Both the position numbers and the translations under genes were made by a program. A stretch of DNA of 46,434 nucleotides from Larkinella sp. C7 (GTDB taxonomy: Bacteria > Bacteroidota > Bacteroidia > Cytophagales > Spirosomataceae), in the NCBI RefSeq assembly GCF_006149005.1, contig NZ_VBSL01000025.1:1-46434 (forward strand), in the 5' to 3' direction. Below the pieces are notes generated by a model, which saw nothing but the letters and a program-made list of their open reading frames with translations, ran no database searches and had not been told where the DNA came from. Shown piece after piece: positions 25,114 through 33,543 of this stretch (position 1 is its first letter; the number at the start of each line of letters is the position of its first letter).

Positions 25114-25761
25114 ATGCCCGATCGATTTTACCGCCCCGTGCTGACGCTCCTCATCCTGGCCTATACCGCAGGCGTCATCGGGTTGCAAACACCCTCGCTG
25201 GCTCCGCTCTTCCGCAGCCTCGTGCCGTATAACCTGCTGGGCTCCCTCCTGCTGTTGCTGGCGTTTCATACCGACTGGAAACCGTCTTTCCGGTTTTACT
25301 GCATTCTGGCCATTTTGTGGGGTTTTCTGATTGAAGTTCTGGGCGTGCATACCGGTTTTGTGTTCGGCAATTACGTCTACGGCGAAACCCTCGGCTGGAA
25401 GCTCTGGGACGTTCCTGTTGTGATTGGCATTAACTGGCTGATGCTGACCTATTGCTGCGGGGTCATTTGCGATGCCTTGCCACTCCGGGTGTACTTGAAA
25501 ACGATCGTGGCAGCCTCGCTGATGGTATTGCTCGACCTCCTGATTGAGCCGGTTGCCATCCGTCTCGATTTCTGGAACTGGTTCGAAGCCGATGTCCCGA
25601 TCCGAAATTACCTGGGCTGGTGGATCGTGTCGCTGATCATACTTGGCATCTGGTACGGTCTGCCCTTTCGCAAAGAAAACCGCCTGGCGCTGCCCTTGCT
25701 GATTCTTCAGTTTCTGTTTTTTGCCGCCATGAATCTGGTATTCTTCCTGACTAAACCATAA
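25114..25761 (+). CDS. carotenoid biosynthesis membrane protein, CruF/DUF422 type
   Basis: This 215-aa protein has about six or seven membrane helices and the DUF422/CruF landmarks: GFLIEVLGVHTGFVFGNYVY (near 73-92), VPVVIGINWLMLTY (near 101-114), LLDLLIEPVAIRLDFWNW (near 141-158) and IRNYLGWW. Members of this family hydrate the end of acyclic carotenoids (1',2'-hydratase, CruF). The frame can be read from a TTG nine codons earlier, but ATG 25114 is the natural start. It lies 48 bp after the tRNA terminator, so it has its own promoter, and 222 bp before a CarH-like regulator on the same strand, which suggests light-controlled pigment synthesis. No other carotenoid gene is in the window. Confidence 0.87.
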   Translation: MPDRFYRPVLTLLILAYTAGVIGLQTPSLAPLFRSLVPYNLLGSLLLLLAFHTDWKPSFRFYCILAILWGFLIEVLGVHTGFVFGNYVYGETLGWKLWDVPVVIGINWLMLTYCCGVICDALPLRVYLKTIVAASLMVLLDLLIEPVAIRLDFWNWFEADVPIRNYLGWWIVSLIILGIWYGLPFRKENRLALPLLILQFLFFAAMNLVFFLTKP

Positions 25762-25970
25762 ACATTTTTAGTCCCAGACGGTTATACAAGATTGATTGGC
25801 GTTTATTCCATATCCGATTATTACAATTTTTAGCCACCTGACATTGTAATATATTAACAATCTTTGGTATCTTGTCCCTGGTTTTATAGGGTTTAATTTG
25901 ATTGAATTGCACATAATGACGCTTATACGTCGCTTGTTTTTCAAATCAAATGGCTTAGGTCAACTATAAT

Positions 25971-25978
25971 TTGTACAA
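25971..25978. promoter_or_regulatory. TTGTACAA palindrome at the start of the MerR/CarH-like gene
   Basis: TTGTACAA is an 8-bp perfect palindrome that ends 5 bp before the ATG at 25984 and overlaps a -7-like TAATTTG (25967-25973). Self-repression by the regulator would need a site like this. A longer AT-rich dyad lies at 25843-25861 in the same gap. Confidence 0.35.
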
Positions 25979-25983
25979 TTCCC

Positions 25984-26862
25984 ATGAGTAATTACTCGAT
26001 CAAGGATCTGGAGCAGCTTTCCGGAATCAAAGCCCACACGCTTCGGATCTGGGAACAACGCTATAATATCATTTCGCCCAAACGGACGGACACCAACATC
26101 CGCACTTATGATGACCTGGATTTGAAACTGGTCCTCAATATTTCGCTCCTGAAAGACCACGGTTTTAAAATCTCCGAGATTTCTAAAATGTCGCTGAGCG
26201 AAATGACCAGCGAGGTGATGACGATTTCGGATCGGAAGCTCAATTACCCGGATCAGATTCATGCCCTGACCATTTCGATGATCGATCTGGATGAAGATCG
26301 GTTTGAGAAAATAATCAGTACCAACATTCTCCAGTTTGGCTTCGAAAACACGATGATCCACATCATCTATCCTTTCCTCAGCCGGATCGGTACGCTCTGG
26401 GTAACGGGTTCTATCGGCCCGGCGCAGGAGCATTTCATGTCGAATTTGATTCGCCAGAAAATCATCGTTGCCATCGACGGTCAGGTGAACAAACAACGGC
26501 CGGCGGCTAAAAAATACCTGCTTTTCTTACCGGAAGGCGAGTTACACGAAATCGGGTTGCTGTTTGCCAATTATGTGATCCGGGCGCGGAACAACAAAGT
26601 GGTCTATCTGGGCCAGAGCCTGCCGTTCAGGGAGTTGGAGTTTGCCTACAATCTGCATAAACCGGACTATATTTTTGCGTCCATTACGTCGTCGCCCAGC
26701 AACCACGAGGTGCAGCCGTATGTCGATAAATTAGCCAACGCTTTCCCCGACGCTCACCTGCTGTTTACGGGGTATCAGGTGGTTGGCCAGGATATTCGCA
26801 CCCCGCCCAACACCACGATCGTCAACAATGCAGAAGATTTGATTCGCATCGCCAGCACCTGA
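25984..26862 (+). CDS. MerR-type regulator with cobalamin-binding domain (CarH/LitR-like)
   Basis: This 292-aa regulator has a MerR winged helix (1-70; YSIKDLEQLSGIKAHTLRIW), a four-helix bundle (about 90-170) and a Rossmann-like cobalamin domain (about 176-290). Both CarH hallmarks are present: W139 followed by nine residues and E149-H150, which caps the upper face of adenosylcobalamin, and E186-L-H188-E-I-G191 (ExHxxG), where H188 would be the lower cobalt ligand. CarH/LitR proteins repress carotenoid genes in the dark; light breaks the cobalt-carbon bond and releases DNA. With cruF next door, the same role is likely. Whether it binds adenosylcobalamin, methylcobalamin or none is not shown by sequence. 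Confidence 0.9.
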   Translation: MSNYSIKDLEQLSGIKAHTLRIWEQRYNIISPKRTDTNIRTYDDLDLKLVLNISLLKDHGFKISEISKMSLSEMTSEVMTISDRKLNYPDQIHALTISMIDLDEDRFEKIISTNILQFGFENTMIHIIYPFLSRIGTLWVTGSIGPAQEHFMSNLIRQKIIVAIDGQVNKQRPAAKKYLLFLPEGELHEIGLLFANYVIRARNNKVVYLGQSLPFRELEFAYNLHKPDYIFASITSSPSNHEVQPYVDKLANAFPDAHLLFTGYQVVGQDIRTPPNTTIVNNAEDLIRIAST

Positions 26863-26893
26863 AAAAGCAGACAGCCCTGACAGGACGGTCTGC
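26863..26893 (-). terminator. terminator for the TonB-dependent receptor gene
   Basis: On the minus strand the stem GCAGAC/GTCTGC (26888-26893 with 26867-26872), with an inner CCT/AGG pairing, is followed by TTTTT. It lies 20 bp past the receptor stop and 4 bp past the MerR stop, so it serves the convergent pair. Confidence 0.7.
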
Positions 26894-26913
26894 CGGTATT
26901 TCCCGCCGGACTT

Positions 26914-29900
26914 TTAGCGATTCATCAGCTCATCGAACGTCAGCGAAACGTAGTACATGCCGCCCACACTTGGATTGCCCCAAGCCTGGGTATACAATTT
27001 GCCCAGCACATTCGTACCGCCCACTTTCAGAACCGACCTGATCCCCGGAATGCGTTTGCTCACCTGTGCATCGAGCGAACCGAAAGCGGGAATCACGGTT
27101 TGCCGGAGCAGCGTCGCTTCAGGATTGGCAAAACTCGATTCCCACAGAAACGAATCCTGGTGCCGGAAAACAACGTTGAAACCAAAACCGCTGTTGCGAA
27201 TGTTGCGGTTGCTCACCGACAGATTGTACCGGTATTTGGGCGAATTAAAGAAGGTCACAAAGCCGGTCGGCAGTTTGTCACGGTCCGCCAGCGCATTGTA
27301 GGCCACATTGCCTCCAACGACGAAATTGCCGGGCAACAAATAATCGGCACTGACGGCCCAGCCGTGATTTTTCACCTGCACCGGCGCATTGACATAAAAA
27401 CCGTAGGTGGTCCGCGTGGTGCTGCTCAGAAGCTGAAGCAGCGAAGCCGGGTTGTCGACTGTCGCCGGTTGGGTACCCTGAATGGTAGCCTGAACCCCTT
27501 CAAAATTCAGGAAGCGGTTGTAATAATAATAGGCATCAATGAATAACTTATTCTTGACAAGCGCCTTATAACCAATCTCATAGGTTTCCACCCGCTCCGG
27601 ATCCCACTGGGCGTCCTGGTAGCGTTGCAGCAATTGAGACGCCTGCGGCAAGGCTATCCCTTTTTGAAGCGCATCGCCAAAGGCCCGAACCGACTCCAGC
27701 GTATAGGCCGGATTGGTTCCAAAATTATACTTGTCTCTGAACTGCTTCAACCCGCCAATCAAGTGGCTTGTGGGCGTATTCAGGTCGATGTACTGGGACT
27801 GCGTTGTCGGAATCCGGAAACCGCGCTGAAACGACGCCCGGATGTTGTGGGACTTTGCCAGCGTCAAAACCGCCGACAACCGGGGGCTAAACTGCCCCTT
27901 AAAATTGCTGTTTTTATCGTACCGAACCGAGCCCGTCAGCTTCAGGATTTCAGCCACGGTTTTGGAAGCCTGCGCGTAGCCGCCAAACTCATTGATTCGA
28001 TACTCGTTATTGTTTTCGTCGAGCGCAAAAATGGTTCCGCTGGAATTCAGGGCGTATTGGCGGTAATTGCCACCCACCAGAATTTCGACCGTTTTCGGAT
28101 CGATCAGCTTGGTGAAATTGTACATAAACTCCCCGTGGTAGAGGTTCGTTTTGTCCATAAATTTCGCCCCGAGGTTAGGCAGTGAGCCAGGCAGCGGTCG
28201 GCCCGTCACTGTCGTCAAAGCCTGATTGAATGGTTCCGTCCCCGGCAAAAACCGCCCCTGGTCGGCGGTGGTGCGGGCGGTGGTATGCAAGGTGCCGGAA
28301 ACCGCATTCACGGCGTTGAGCGCCGTCTGGTAGGCCGTGGCCGGATTGGTGGCCAGCGCCTGCTGGAGCGCCGTACTGAAGGTTTGCAAAGCGCCACCGG
28401 CGTAGGCAAAGGCATATTGCGGGAACCACGATCCCACTAAATTGCTTTGGTCCAGGCTGGGCTTCCAGGCTTCGTTGATGCCCTGCCCCAAAATCCCGAT
28501 GGCAAACGAATCGCCGGAACGTTCCTGGGTGGTGTAGCCCCGAATGAAAAAGTTGGACCCGCGCAGTTCGGCTTTATACTGACCAATGCTGAAGCCTTTA
28601 ATATAGTAGCGGTCCTGACCGGTATAGGCGGTTGTCCCGCTTCCCCAGTTGCCTTGCAAAATAGCCTCCAGATTGTCGTTGATGCGGTAATGCAATGCGC
28701 CATTAAACTTCAGGCTGCTGACTTTGTAGTTGATCAGATCGCCTTCGTTGTAGCCCGTCCGCGAAACCGTCACGTTGGGCAACAACACATCGTTGACGAT
28801 CTGTGTAGCCGGTATTTTTGTGGCCGCCGAAAGTTGGTTGACTCCCCCGATGATGCGGGCCAGATCCGGTGAAATCAGGGCAATCTGGGCGACGGGAAGC
28901 GGTAAAAGCTGCGCCACCGTGCTTTGAAAAGCATTCAGATTGGCACTGGCGTCGCCGTAAACGTTGATGCCGTCGTAACCCAGATTGTTCTGGCGATTGC
29001 CATTGTCCAACGTAAAACCGTTCGCAAAACCCTGATCGCGGGTGTCGGTAGCCTGCCAGTCGGTTGCGCTGATGTAGGAAGCACTGAGCTTGAAAGCCAG
29101 CCGGTTGTTGAATGCTTTGGCGTAGCGAATGCCCGCGTCGTAGAAAGGCGTAGTGGCCGTACTGCGGTTGCTGGCCGACATAATACCGGTTTTGGCATAC
29201 GCGCTCAAGCCCTGGTACTGAAACGGATTTTTGCTCGTCATCAGCAGCAACCCGTTGATCGCGTTCGGACCGTAGAGTGCCGAAGCCGCGCCGGGCAGCA
29301 GTTCAACGCTTTCGACGTCCAGTTCTGACATTCCGGCAATGTTGCCGACCGAAAAGTTCAGCCCCGGCGCCTGGTTGTCCATGCCGTCGACCAACTGCAC
29401 CACCCGCGTGTTGCCGTTGGCACTAAACCCCCGCACGTTCACCGACCGGAACATCAAACTCTGGGTGCTCATGTCGACGCCTTTCAGGTTGAGCAGGGCA
29501 TCGTAGAAGGTGGCGGCTGGTGCCGACTGAATGGCCCGAATGTCCATTTTTTCGACCGAAACCGGCGATTGCATCACACTTTCTTCTACCCGCGACGCCG
29601 ACACAATTACCTCCTGCCCCAGCATCACCTGCTCGCTAAGTTCGATTTTCAAATCCGACTGGTTGCCAACGGCGATCTCCCGGGTCTGAAAACCCACTGA
29701 TGAAACCACTACGGTTAAGGGTCCCGAAGCTGAGGTCGTTAAGGCAAATTGCCCTTTGGCATCGGTAACTGTACCCGCCACCGTTCCCTTTACGGTGATG
29801 CTAACCCCAATCAGGGGTATTTTGGTGTTGCTCTCGGTTACCGTACCTGAAATTTTTGTTTGCGCAAAACAACTTATGGTTATCAAGAGACAGAATCCAA

Positions 29901-29934
29901 TAGACAAGGCAAGTCGGGTAGTACTTTTTTTCAT
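26914..29934 (-). CDS. TonB-dependent outer-membrane receptor
   Basis: This 1006-aa receptor has a signal peptide (MKKSTTRLALSIGFCLLITI..CFAQ), a CarboxypepD_reg-like beta-sandwich typical of Bacteroidota (about 26-110, KISGTVTESNTKIPLIGVSI), a plug domain (about 115-240, with VNVRGFSANGNTRVVQLVDG and ESVELLPGAASALYGPNAIN) and a 22-strand barrel ending in GGMYYVSLTFDELMNR. It should import a bound substrate using ExbBD/TonB energy. There is no SusD partner beside it, so it is not a classical SusC glycan system; iron, cobalamin or another small ligand is more likely, but the substrate is not readable. The frame extends six codons upstream (29952); ATG 29934 starts the signal peptide. Confidence 0.93.
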   Translation of the reverse strand: MKKSTTRLALSIGFCLLITISCFAQTKISGTVTESNTKIPLIGVSITVKGTVAGTVTDAKGQFALTTSASGPLTVVVSSVGFQTREIAVGNQSDLKIELSEQVMLGQEVIVSASRVEESVMQSPVSVEKMDIRAIQSAPAATFYDALLNLKGVDMSTQSLMFRSVNVRGFSANGNTRVVQLVDGMDNQAPGLNFSVGNIAGMSELDVESVELLPGAASALYGPNAINGLLLMTSKNPFQYQGLSAYAKTGIMSASNRSTATTPFYDAGIRYAKAFNNRLAFKLSASYISATDWQATDTRDQGFANGFTLDNGNRQNNLGYDGINVYGDASANLNAFQSTVAQLLPLPVAQIALISPDLARIIGGVNQLSAATKIPATQIVNDVLLPNVTVSRTGYNEGDLINYKVSSLKFNGALHYRINDNLEAILQGNWGSGTTAYTGQDRYYIKGFSIGQYKAELRGSNFFIRGYTTQERSGDSFAIGILGQGINEAWKPSLDQSNLVGSWFPQYAFAYAGGALQTFSTALQQALATNPATAYQTALNAVNAVSGTLHTTARTTADQGRFLPGTEPFNQALTTVTGRPLPGSLPNLGAKFMDKTNLYHGEFMYNFTKLIDPKTVEILVGGNYRQYALNSSGTIFALDENNNEYRINEFGGYAQASKTVAEILKLTGSVRYDKNSNFKGQFSPRLSAVLTLAKSHNIRASFQRGFRIPTTQSQYIDLNTPTSHLIGGLKQFRDKYNFGTNPAYTLESVRAFGDALQKGIALPQASQLLQRYQDAQWDPERVETYEIGYKALVKNKLFIDAYYYYNRFLNFEGVQATIQGTQPATVDNPASLLQLLSSTTRTTYGFYVNAPVQVKNHGWAVSADYLLPGNFVVGGNVAYNALADRDKLPTGFVTFFNSPKYRYNLSVSNRNIRNSGFGFNVVFRHQDSFLWESSFANPEATLLRQTVIPAFGSLDAQVSKRIPGIRSVLKVGGTNVLGKLYTQAWGNPSVGGMYYVSLTFDELMNR

Positions 29935-30358
29935 AAGCGGCCAGTTAAACAAGGGTTCATACGTTCCGGAAAGTGGAACGGGAGAAAATTACAATAAATG
30001 CTAAAAATTAGCACAGACCCGTGATTAAATTGTTGAATTATTATTCAAGTAATTGACTATCAAACGACTAAGAAAACACATTCTTATGTGTGTAAGCCCT
30101 ATTTACCCTGAAAACCAGACTGATCCGTATACGTTCACCACTGATTTTACCCGTGGCCCACCCTGCAGTGTTCATTTAACAAAATCATGACTTCCCTCCG
30201 ACGGCATTAATTTTGCGATTACGTATATTTGTCCGATAATTCGATTTGGTGTTTCGATAAGAAAGTCCCGTCTTAACTAACTTTTTAACGCATTCCTTGT
30301 AGTTTAGGAACCCCTTCTTCAATTTAGGGGGTTAATCCCATACACAGAATTCTTCACT
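29935..30358. other. divergent intergenic region between TonB receptor and manC
   Basis: No gene is supported in these 424 bp. It holds two exact TAnnTTTG elements on the plus strand for manC (30208-30231) and a short dyad ACACAT/ATGTGT (around 30076-30092). The part near the receptor is very AT-rich. No promoter match for the receptor was found. Confidence 0.5.
30208..30231 (+). promoter_or_regulatory. two candidate -7 elements for manC
   Basis: TAATTTTG (30208-30215) and TATATTTG (30224-30231) both match TAnnTTTG. They would give leaders of about 120-140 nt. Two in 24 bp is more than chance would give, but -33 partners are unclear. Confidence 0.45.
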
Positions 30359-31432
30359 ATGAACCATACCTATGTCGTTATCATGGCTGGCGGAGTCGGA
30401 ACCCGCTTCTGGCCGTTTAGTCGTACCAACAACCCCAAGCAATTTCACGACGTTCTTGGAACCGGAAAGTCGCTCCTCCAGCAAACCGCCGACCGCTTCG
30501 AAGGAATCTGCCCGAAAGAGCATATTTATATTGTGACCAGCGCCGAATACCAGCAACTGGTGAAAGAACAACTCCCGTATCTCAGCGACGATCAGATCCT
30601 GTGTGAACCCGTCCGCCGGAATACCGCTCCCTGTATTGCCTACGCAGCCTATAAAATTGCCCAGCAGGACCCCGAAGCCAACATGGTCGTTGCGCCGGCC
30701 GACCATATTATTCTGAAAGAAGAGGAGTTCCGCGACACGATCCGGATTGCGCTGGCAGCCACGGCCACCCAGGATATTCTGGTTACGCTCGGCATCCAGC
30801 CCAGCCGCCCCGACACCGGTTATGGCTACATCCAGTATATCCCGGACTCGGACAATCAAGGCAGTAAAAAGGTGAAGACGTTCACCGAAAAACCGCATCT
30901 GGAGCTGGCCAAACAGTTTGTGGAAAGTGGCGAATTTGTCTGGAATGCCGGTATTTTTGTCTGGAACGTACAGGCCGTTCGCAAGGCATTTGAGAGTTAC
31001 ATGCCCGAAACGGCGGAGATTTTTGCCGAGGGCGACGAGTGGTATTTCACCGAAAAGGAGCATTCGTTTATCAACAAAGCGTACTCTCTATGCAAAAACA
31101 TCTCCATCGACAACGGTATTATGGAAAAAGCCGGCAACGTTTATGTCGTGCTGAGTGATTTTGGCTGGTCGGATTTGGGAACGTGGAAGTCGCTGTATGA
31201 AGTATCCGAAAAAGACGAGAATGAAAACGTCACGGATGGCACCCACATGCTCTACAATACCAACAACAGCATCATCAAAACACCGAAGGGCAAGCTGGTC
31301 GTTATCAGCGGCCTGGAAGGCTACATCGTCGCTGAATTCGACGGTGTTCTGATGATCTGCCCCAAAGATGAAGAACAAAAAGTGAAAGAGTTCGTGGCCG
31401 ATGCCAAGAATCACGGAATACACTTTGTGTAG
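30359..31432 (+). CDS. manC: mannose-1-phosphate guanylyltransferase
   Basis: This 357-aa nucleotidyltransferase makes GDP-mannose from mannose-1-phosphate and GTP. The N-terminal signature MAGGVGTRFWPFSR (9-22) with NPKQF shortly after binds the nucleotide; EPVRRNTAPCIAYAA (near 83) and TGYGYIQY (near 153) with FTEKPHLELAKQFV (about 170) and FVWNAGIFVW (about 190) complete the family pattern. It has the nucleotidyltransferase domain and left-handed helix but no fused isomerase domain. GDP-mannose supplies capsule, O-antigen or glycoprotein synthesis; the GT4 glycosyltransferase and epimerase near the right end fit that use. It ends against thiL with a 46-bp inverted repeat between. Confidence 0.95.
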   Translation: MNHTYVVIMAGGVGTRFWPFSRTNNPKQFHDVLGTGKSLLQQTADRFEGICPKEHIYIVTSAEYQQLVKEQLPYLSDDQILCEPVRRNTAPCIAYAAYKIAQQDPEANMVVAPADHIILKEEEFRDTIRIALAATATQDILVTLGIQPSRPDTGYGYIQYIPDSDNQGSKKVKTFTEKPHLELAKQFVESGEFVWNAGIFVWNVQAVRKAFESYMPETAEIFAEGDEWYFTEKEHSFINKAYSLCKNISIDNGIMEKAGNVYVVLSDFGWSDLGTWKSLYEVSEKDENENVTDGTHMLYNTNNSIIKTPKGKLVVISGLEGYIVAEFDGVLMICPKDEEQKVKEFVADAKNHGIHFV

Positions 31433-31459
31433 TTGAAAGAGAATAAATATCGAATACTG

Positions 31460-31566
31460 AAAAAGCAAAATATCGAATACTGAATAGTAAATAACGAATG
31501 TTGAAGTAAGTGATCTGGCTTTCAATATTCGTTATTTACTATTCAGTGTTCGATATTTTGCTTTTT
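31460..31566. repeat. 46-bp intergenic inverted repeat between manC and thiL
   Basis: Arms 31460-31505 and 31521-31566 match at 44 of 46 positions; the loop is 15 nt. The left side also has a 16-bp direct repeat (31446-31461 and 31469-31484). The right arm overlaps the thiL stop codon by 2 bp. Arms are AT-rich with a rough 8-bp rhythm of GAATA words. It separates convergent genes and may terminate both, yet has no GC-rich stem. Confidence 0.92.
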
Positions 31567-32599
31567 AAAAGTGTTTCCACCCCTGCGCCTTGATCTGCGT
31601 ATATTGCCCGGCTTTGGTGGCCAGCAAAATCGACTCCGGTTTGTCGGTGAGGTAACCGATGGGCGTGATGCGGGCGTGGTTTTTTAGTTTCTCGAACTCC
31701 TGCGGACGGATCGTAAACAGCAGTTCGTAGTCTTCTCCGCCGTTTAGAGCCGCCGTGATAGGGCTGATATTCAACTCAGTAGCGGCCAGATACGTCACAT
31801 CGTCGATCGGCAGATTTTCGTCGAAAATAACCGCCCCGGTTTTGGATTGCGTACAGATGTGAATCAGTTCCGAAGCCAGGCCGTCCGACACATCGATCAT
31901 CGCCGTTGGCACCACCCCCAGATCCCGGAGTTCATACACAATGTCGGTGCGCGCAGAAGGCCGAAGCTGGCGTTCCAGCACATACGATTTGTCTTCGCTG
32001 ATTTCGGGCTGCATGGTGGGATCGGCCAGAAAAACCTGCTTTTCCCGTTCCAATAATTGCAATCCGCAGAAAGCCGCTCCCAAATCGCCCGTCACGCAGA
32101 TGACGTCGTTGGGCTGGGCGGTGTTGCGGTACGTGATTTTATCCCGTTCTACCCGGCCGGTAACCGTTACCGAAATAACCAGCCCCGAGCGTGAGGAGGT
32201 GGTATCGCCCCCAATCAAATCGACCTGATAAGCTTCGCAGGCGGCTTTGATCCCTTCGTATAACTCCTCCACGGCTTCGACCGAAAACCGGTTGCTGAGG
32301 GCCACGCTCACCGTGATTTGCAAAGGGATTCCGTTCATGGCCGCAATATCGGAGACGTTGACCGCAACGGCCTTAAATCCGAGGTGTTTCAGGGGTGTAT
32401 AAGCCAGATCGAAATGAACGCCCTCCAGCAGCATGTCGGTGGAAAGGAGCCAGTAATCCGGCCCGCCGGTATCGATCACGGCCGCATCGTCGCCAATTCC
32501 GCGTACGGTTTCGGGCTGGGCGGTTTGGCCAAATGCCCGGTTGATGCGATCGATGAGGGCAATTTCGCCCAAAGAATCCAGTTCGGTTCGTGTATTCAT
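31565..32599 (-). CDS. thiL: thiamine-monophosphate kinase
   Basis: This 344-aa enzyme phosphorylates thiamine monophosphate to the active diphosphate using ATP. It has the PurM/ThiL fold signatures GEIALIDRI near 11, GIGDDAAVI (34-42), STDMLLEGVHFDL (about 53-65), NVSDIAAMNGIP (about 80-91), GGDTTSS (about 129-135), and MIDVSDGLASEL (about 231-242) with the metal-binding Asp residues, then ALNGGEDYELLF (about 283-294). Length is normal. No other thiamine gene lies nearby. The stop codon falls inside a long inverted repeat shared with manC, so its 3' end probably forms a hairpin. Confidence 0.96.
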   Translation of the reverse strand: MNTRTELDSLGEIALIDRINRAFGQTAQPETVRGIGDDAAVIDTGGPDYWLLSTDMLLEGVHFDLAYTPLKHLGFKAVAVNVSDIAAMNGIPLQITVSVALSNRFSVEAVEELYEGIKAACEAYQVDLIGGDTTSSRSGLVISVTVTGRVERDKITYRNTAQPNDVICVTGDLGAAFCGLQLLEREKQVFLADPTMQPEISEDKSYVLERQLRPSARTDIVYELRDLGVVPTAMIDVSDGLASELIHICTQSKTGAVIFDENLPIDDVTYLAATELNISPITAALNGGEDYELLFTIRPQEFEKLKNHARITPIGYLTDKPESILLATKAGQYTQIKAQGWKHF

Positions 32600-32692
32600 A
32601 CAGATACTAAAGCAAAAAAGCCGCTTTCGGTTCGAAAACGGCGAAATATACGGAGCAATTCCCGGTTGATCCCAACCGGGAACCGGACAGAT

Positions 32693-33139
32693 CTATGGAT
32701 TGGCCAGGGTATACTTGTTGGTCGTGCCACCGGTTTTGCGGTCTGCCGTCGTCCGGGTCAGTTCCAGGGAGGTTTCAGTGGCCGTGCCGATGTTGAATTC
32801 AATGGTTGGGCCATCGGTCGGTGCCGGGCTCAGGCTCTTCAGAATGAGCTTGGTATCGCCCTGCAATTCGTATTGCCCGGTCGATGTAAACCCATCGACC
32901 TGCTTGATCACCACGGTGGGCGGATTGCTCAAATCCAGTGAATATTGTGAATAACCCGGCTTGACGTTACTGGTTCCACCTTTGGTATAAACCACCACGT
33001 TGTTTTCCTCTACTTTTTGCGCCGTCCAGTTTTTCTTGATGCGGTCTGAAAGCGGGGTCGTCTTGTCTTTGTTGCAGCCGGTTAAAACCGCAAACAAGGT
33101 CAACACGGCAACAAAGGCGATTGGTGTAGTTTTTTTCAT
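32693..33139 (-). CDS. small lipoprotein, lipocalin-like size
   Basis: A 148-aa protein with a lipoprotein signal peptide and lipobox LTGC (C22), followed by a Lys/Asp-rich linker that would keep it in the envelope. The mature part is beta-rich (YSLDLSNPPTVVIKQVDGF, GQYELQGDTKLILKSL, ETSLELTRTT), like the many small lipocalin-like lipoproteins of Bacteroidota; that comparison is only by pattern. No function can be given. It is separated by 93 bp from thiL, on the same strand, and its start codon is 128 bp from the divergent cytochrome b5-like gene. Confidence 0.8.
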   Translation of the reverse strand: MKKTTPIAFVAVLTLFAVLTGCNKDKTTPLSDRIKKNWTAQKVEENNVVVYTKGGTSNVKPGYSQYSLDLSNPPTVVIKQVDGFTSTGQYELQGDTKLILKSLSPAPTDGPTIEFNIGTATETSLELTRTTADRKTGGTTNKYTLANP

Positions 33140-33267
33140 AAAACGTAAAAATTTAAAGACGCGACTGTGTTCATTAGTAAGCGGTTAAAGTTAAGTGTTT
33201 TTACGAAATCCCTGTACAAACTTCTCCGTAAAGTTGCATTTTTGCCGACTGAACTGTTGATAAGTCC

Positions 33268-33522
33268 ATGAATGTTGGCAAAGAGGATACGCTGAAAGAA
33301 TACACCCGCTCGCAACTCGCGCTCCGAAACGGCTCCGACCGCGACGAAATCTGGTGCGCGTACCAGGGTATTATTTACGACGTATCACCAAGCCGGCTCT
33401 GGCGAAACGGAAAACATTACGAACACTGGGCCGGTCAGGATCTCACCGACGAACTGCCCGATGCGCCCCACGGTGAATGGGTGTTTGGGCGTTTCAAACC
33501 GGTCGGAAAATTAATCAGTTAA
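33268..33522 (+). CDS. mini cytochrome b5-like heme-binding protein
   Basis: An 84-aa soluble protein matching the cytochrome b5 haem-binding fold in short form: LKEYTRSQLALRNG near 9, EIWCAYQGIIYDVSPS (about 27-42), then RNGKHYEHWAGQDLTDEL (about 46-63) and DAPHGE. The two His of KHYEH and the His of APH are the candidate haem ligands. It lacks a signal peptide, so it would act in the cytoplasm. The gene is followed after 21 bp by the BadF-like sugar kinase on the same strand, so they may form an operon, though no functional link is clear. Electron transfer or small-molecule binding are both possible. Confidence 0.82.
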   Translation: MNVGKEDTLKEYTRSQLALRNGSDRDEIWCAYQGIIYDVSPSRLWRNGKHYEHWAGQDLTDELPDAPHGEWVFGRFKPVGKLIS

Positions 33523-33543
33523 CCAGCAACTCACAGTCCGAAC

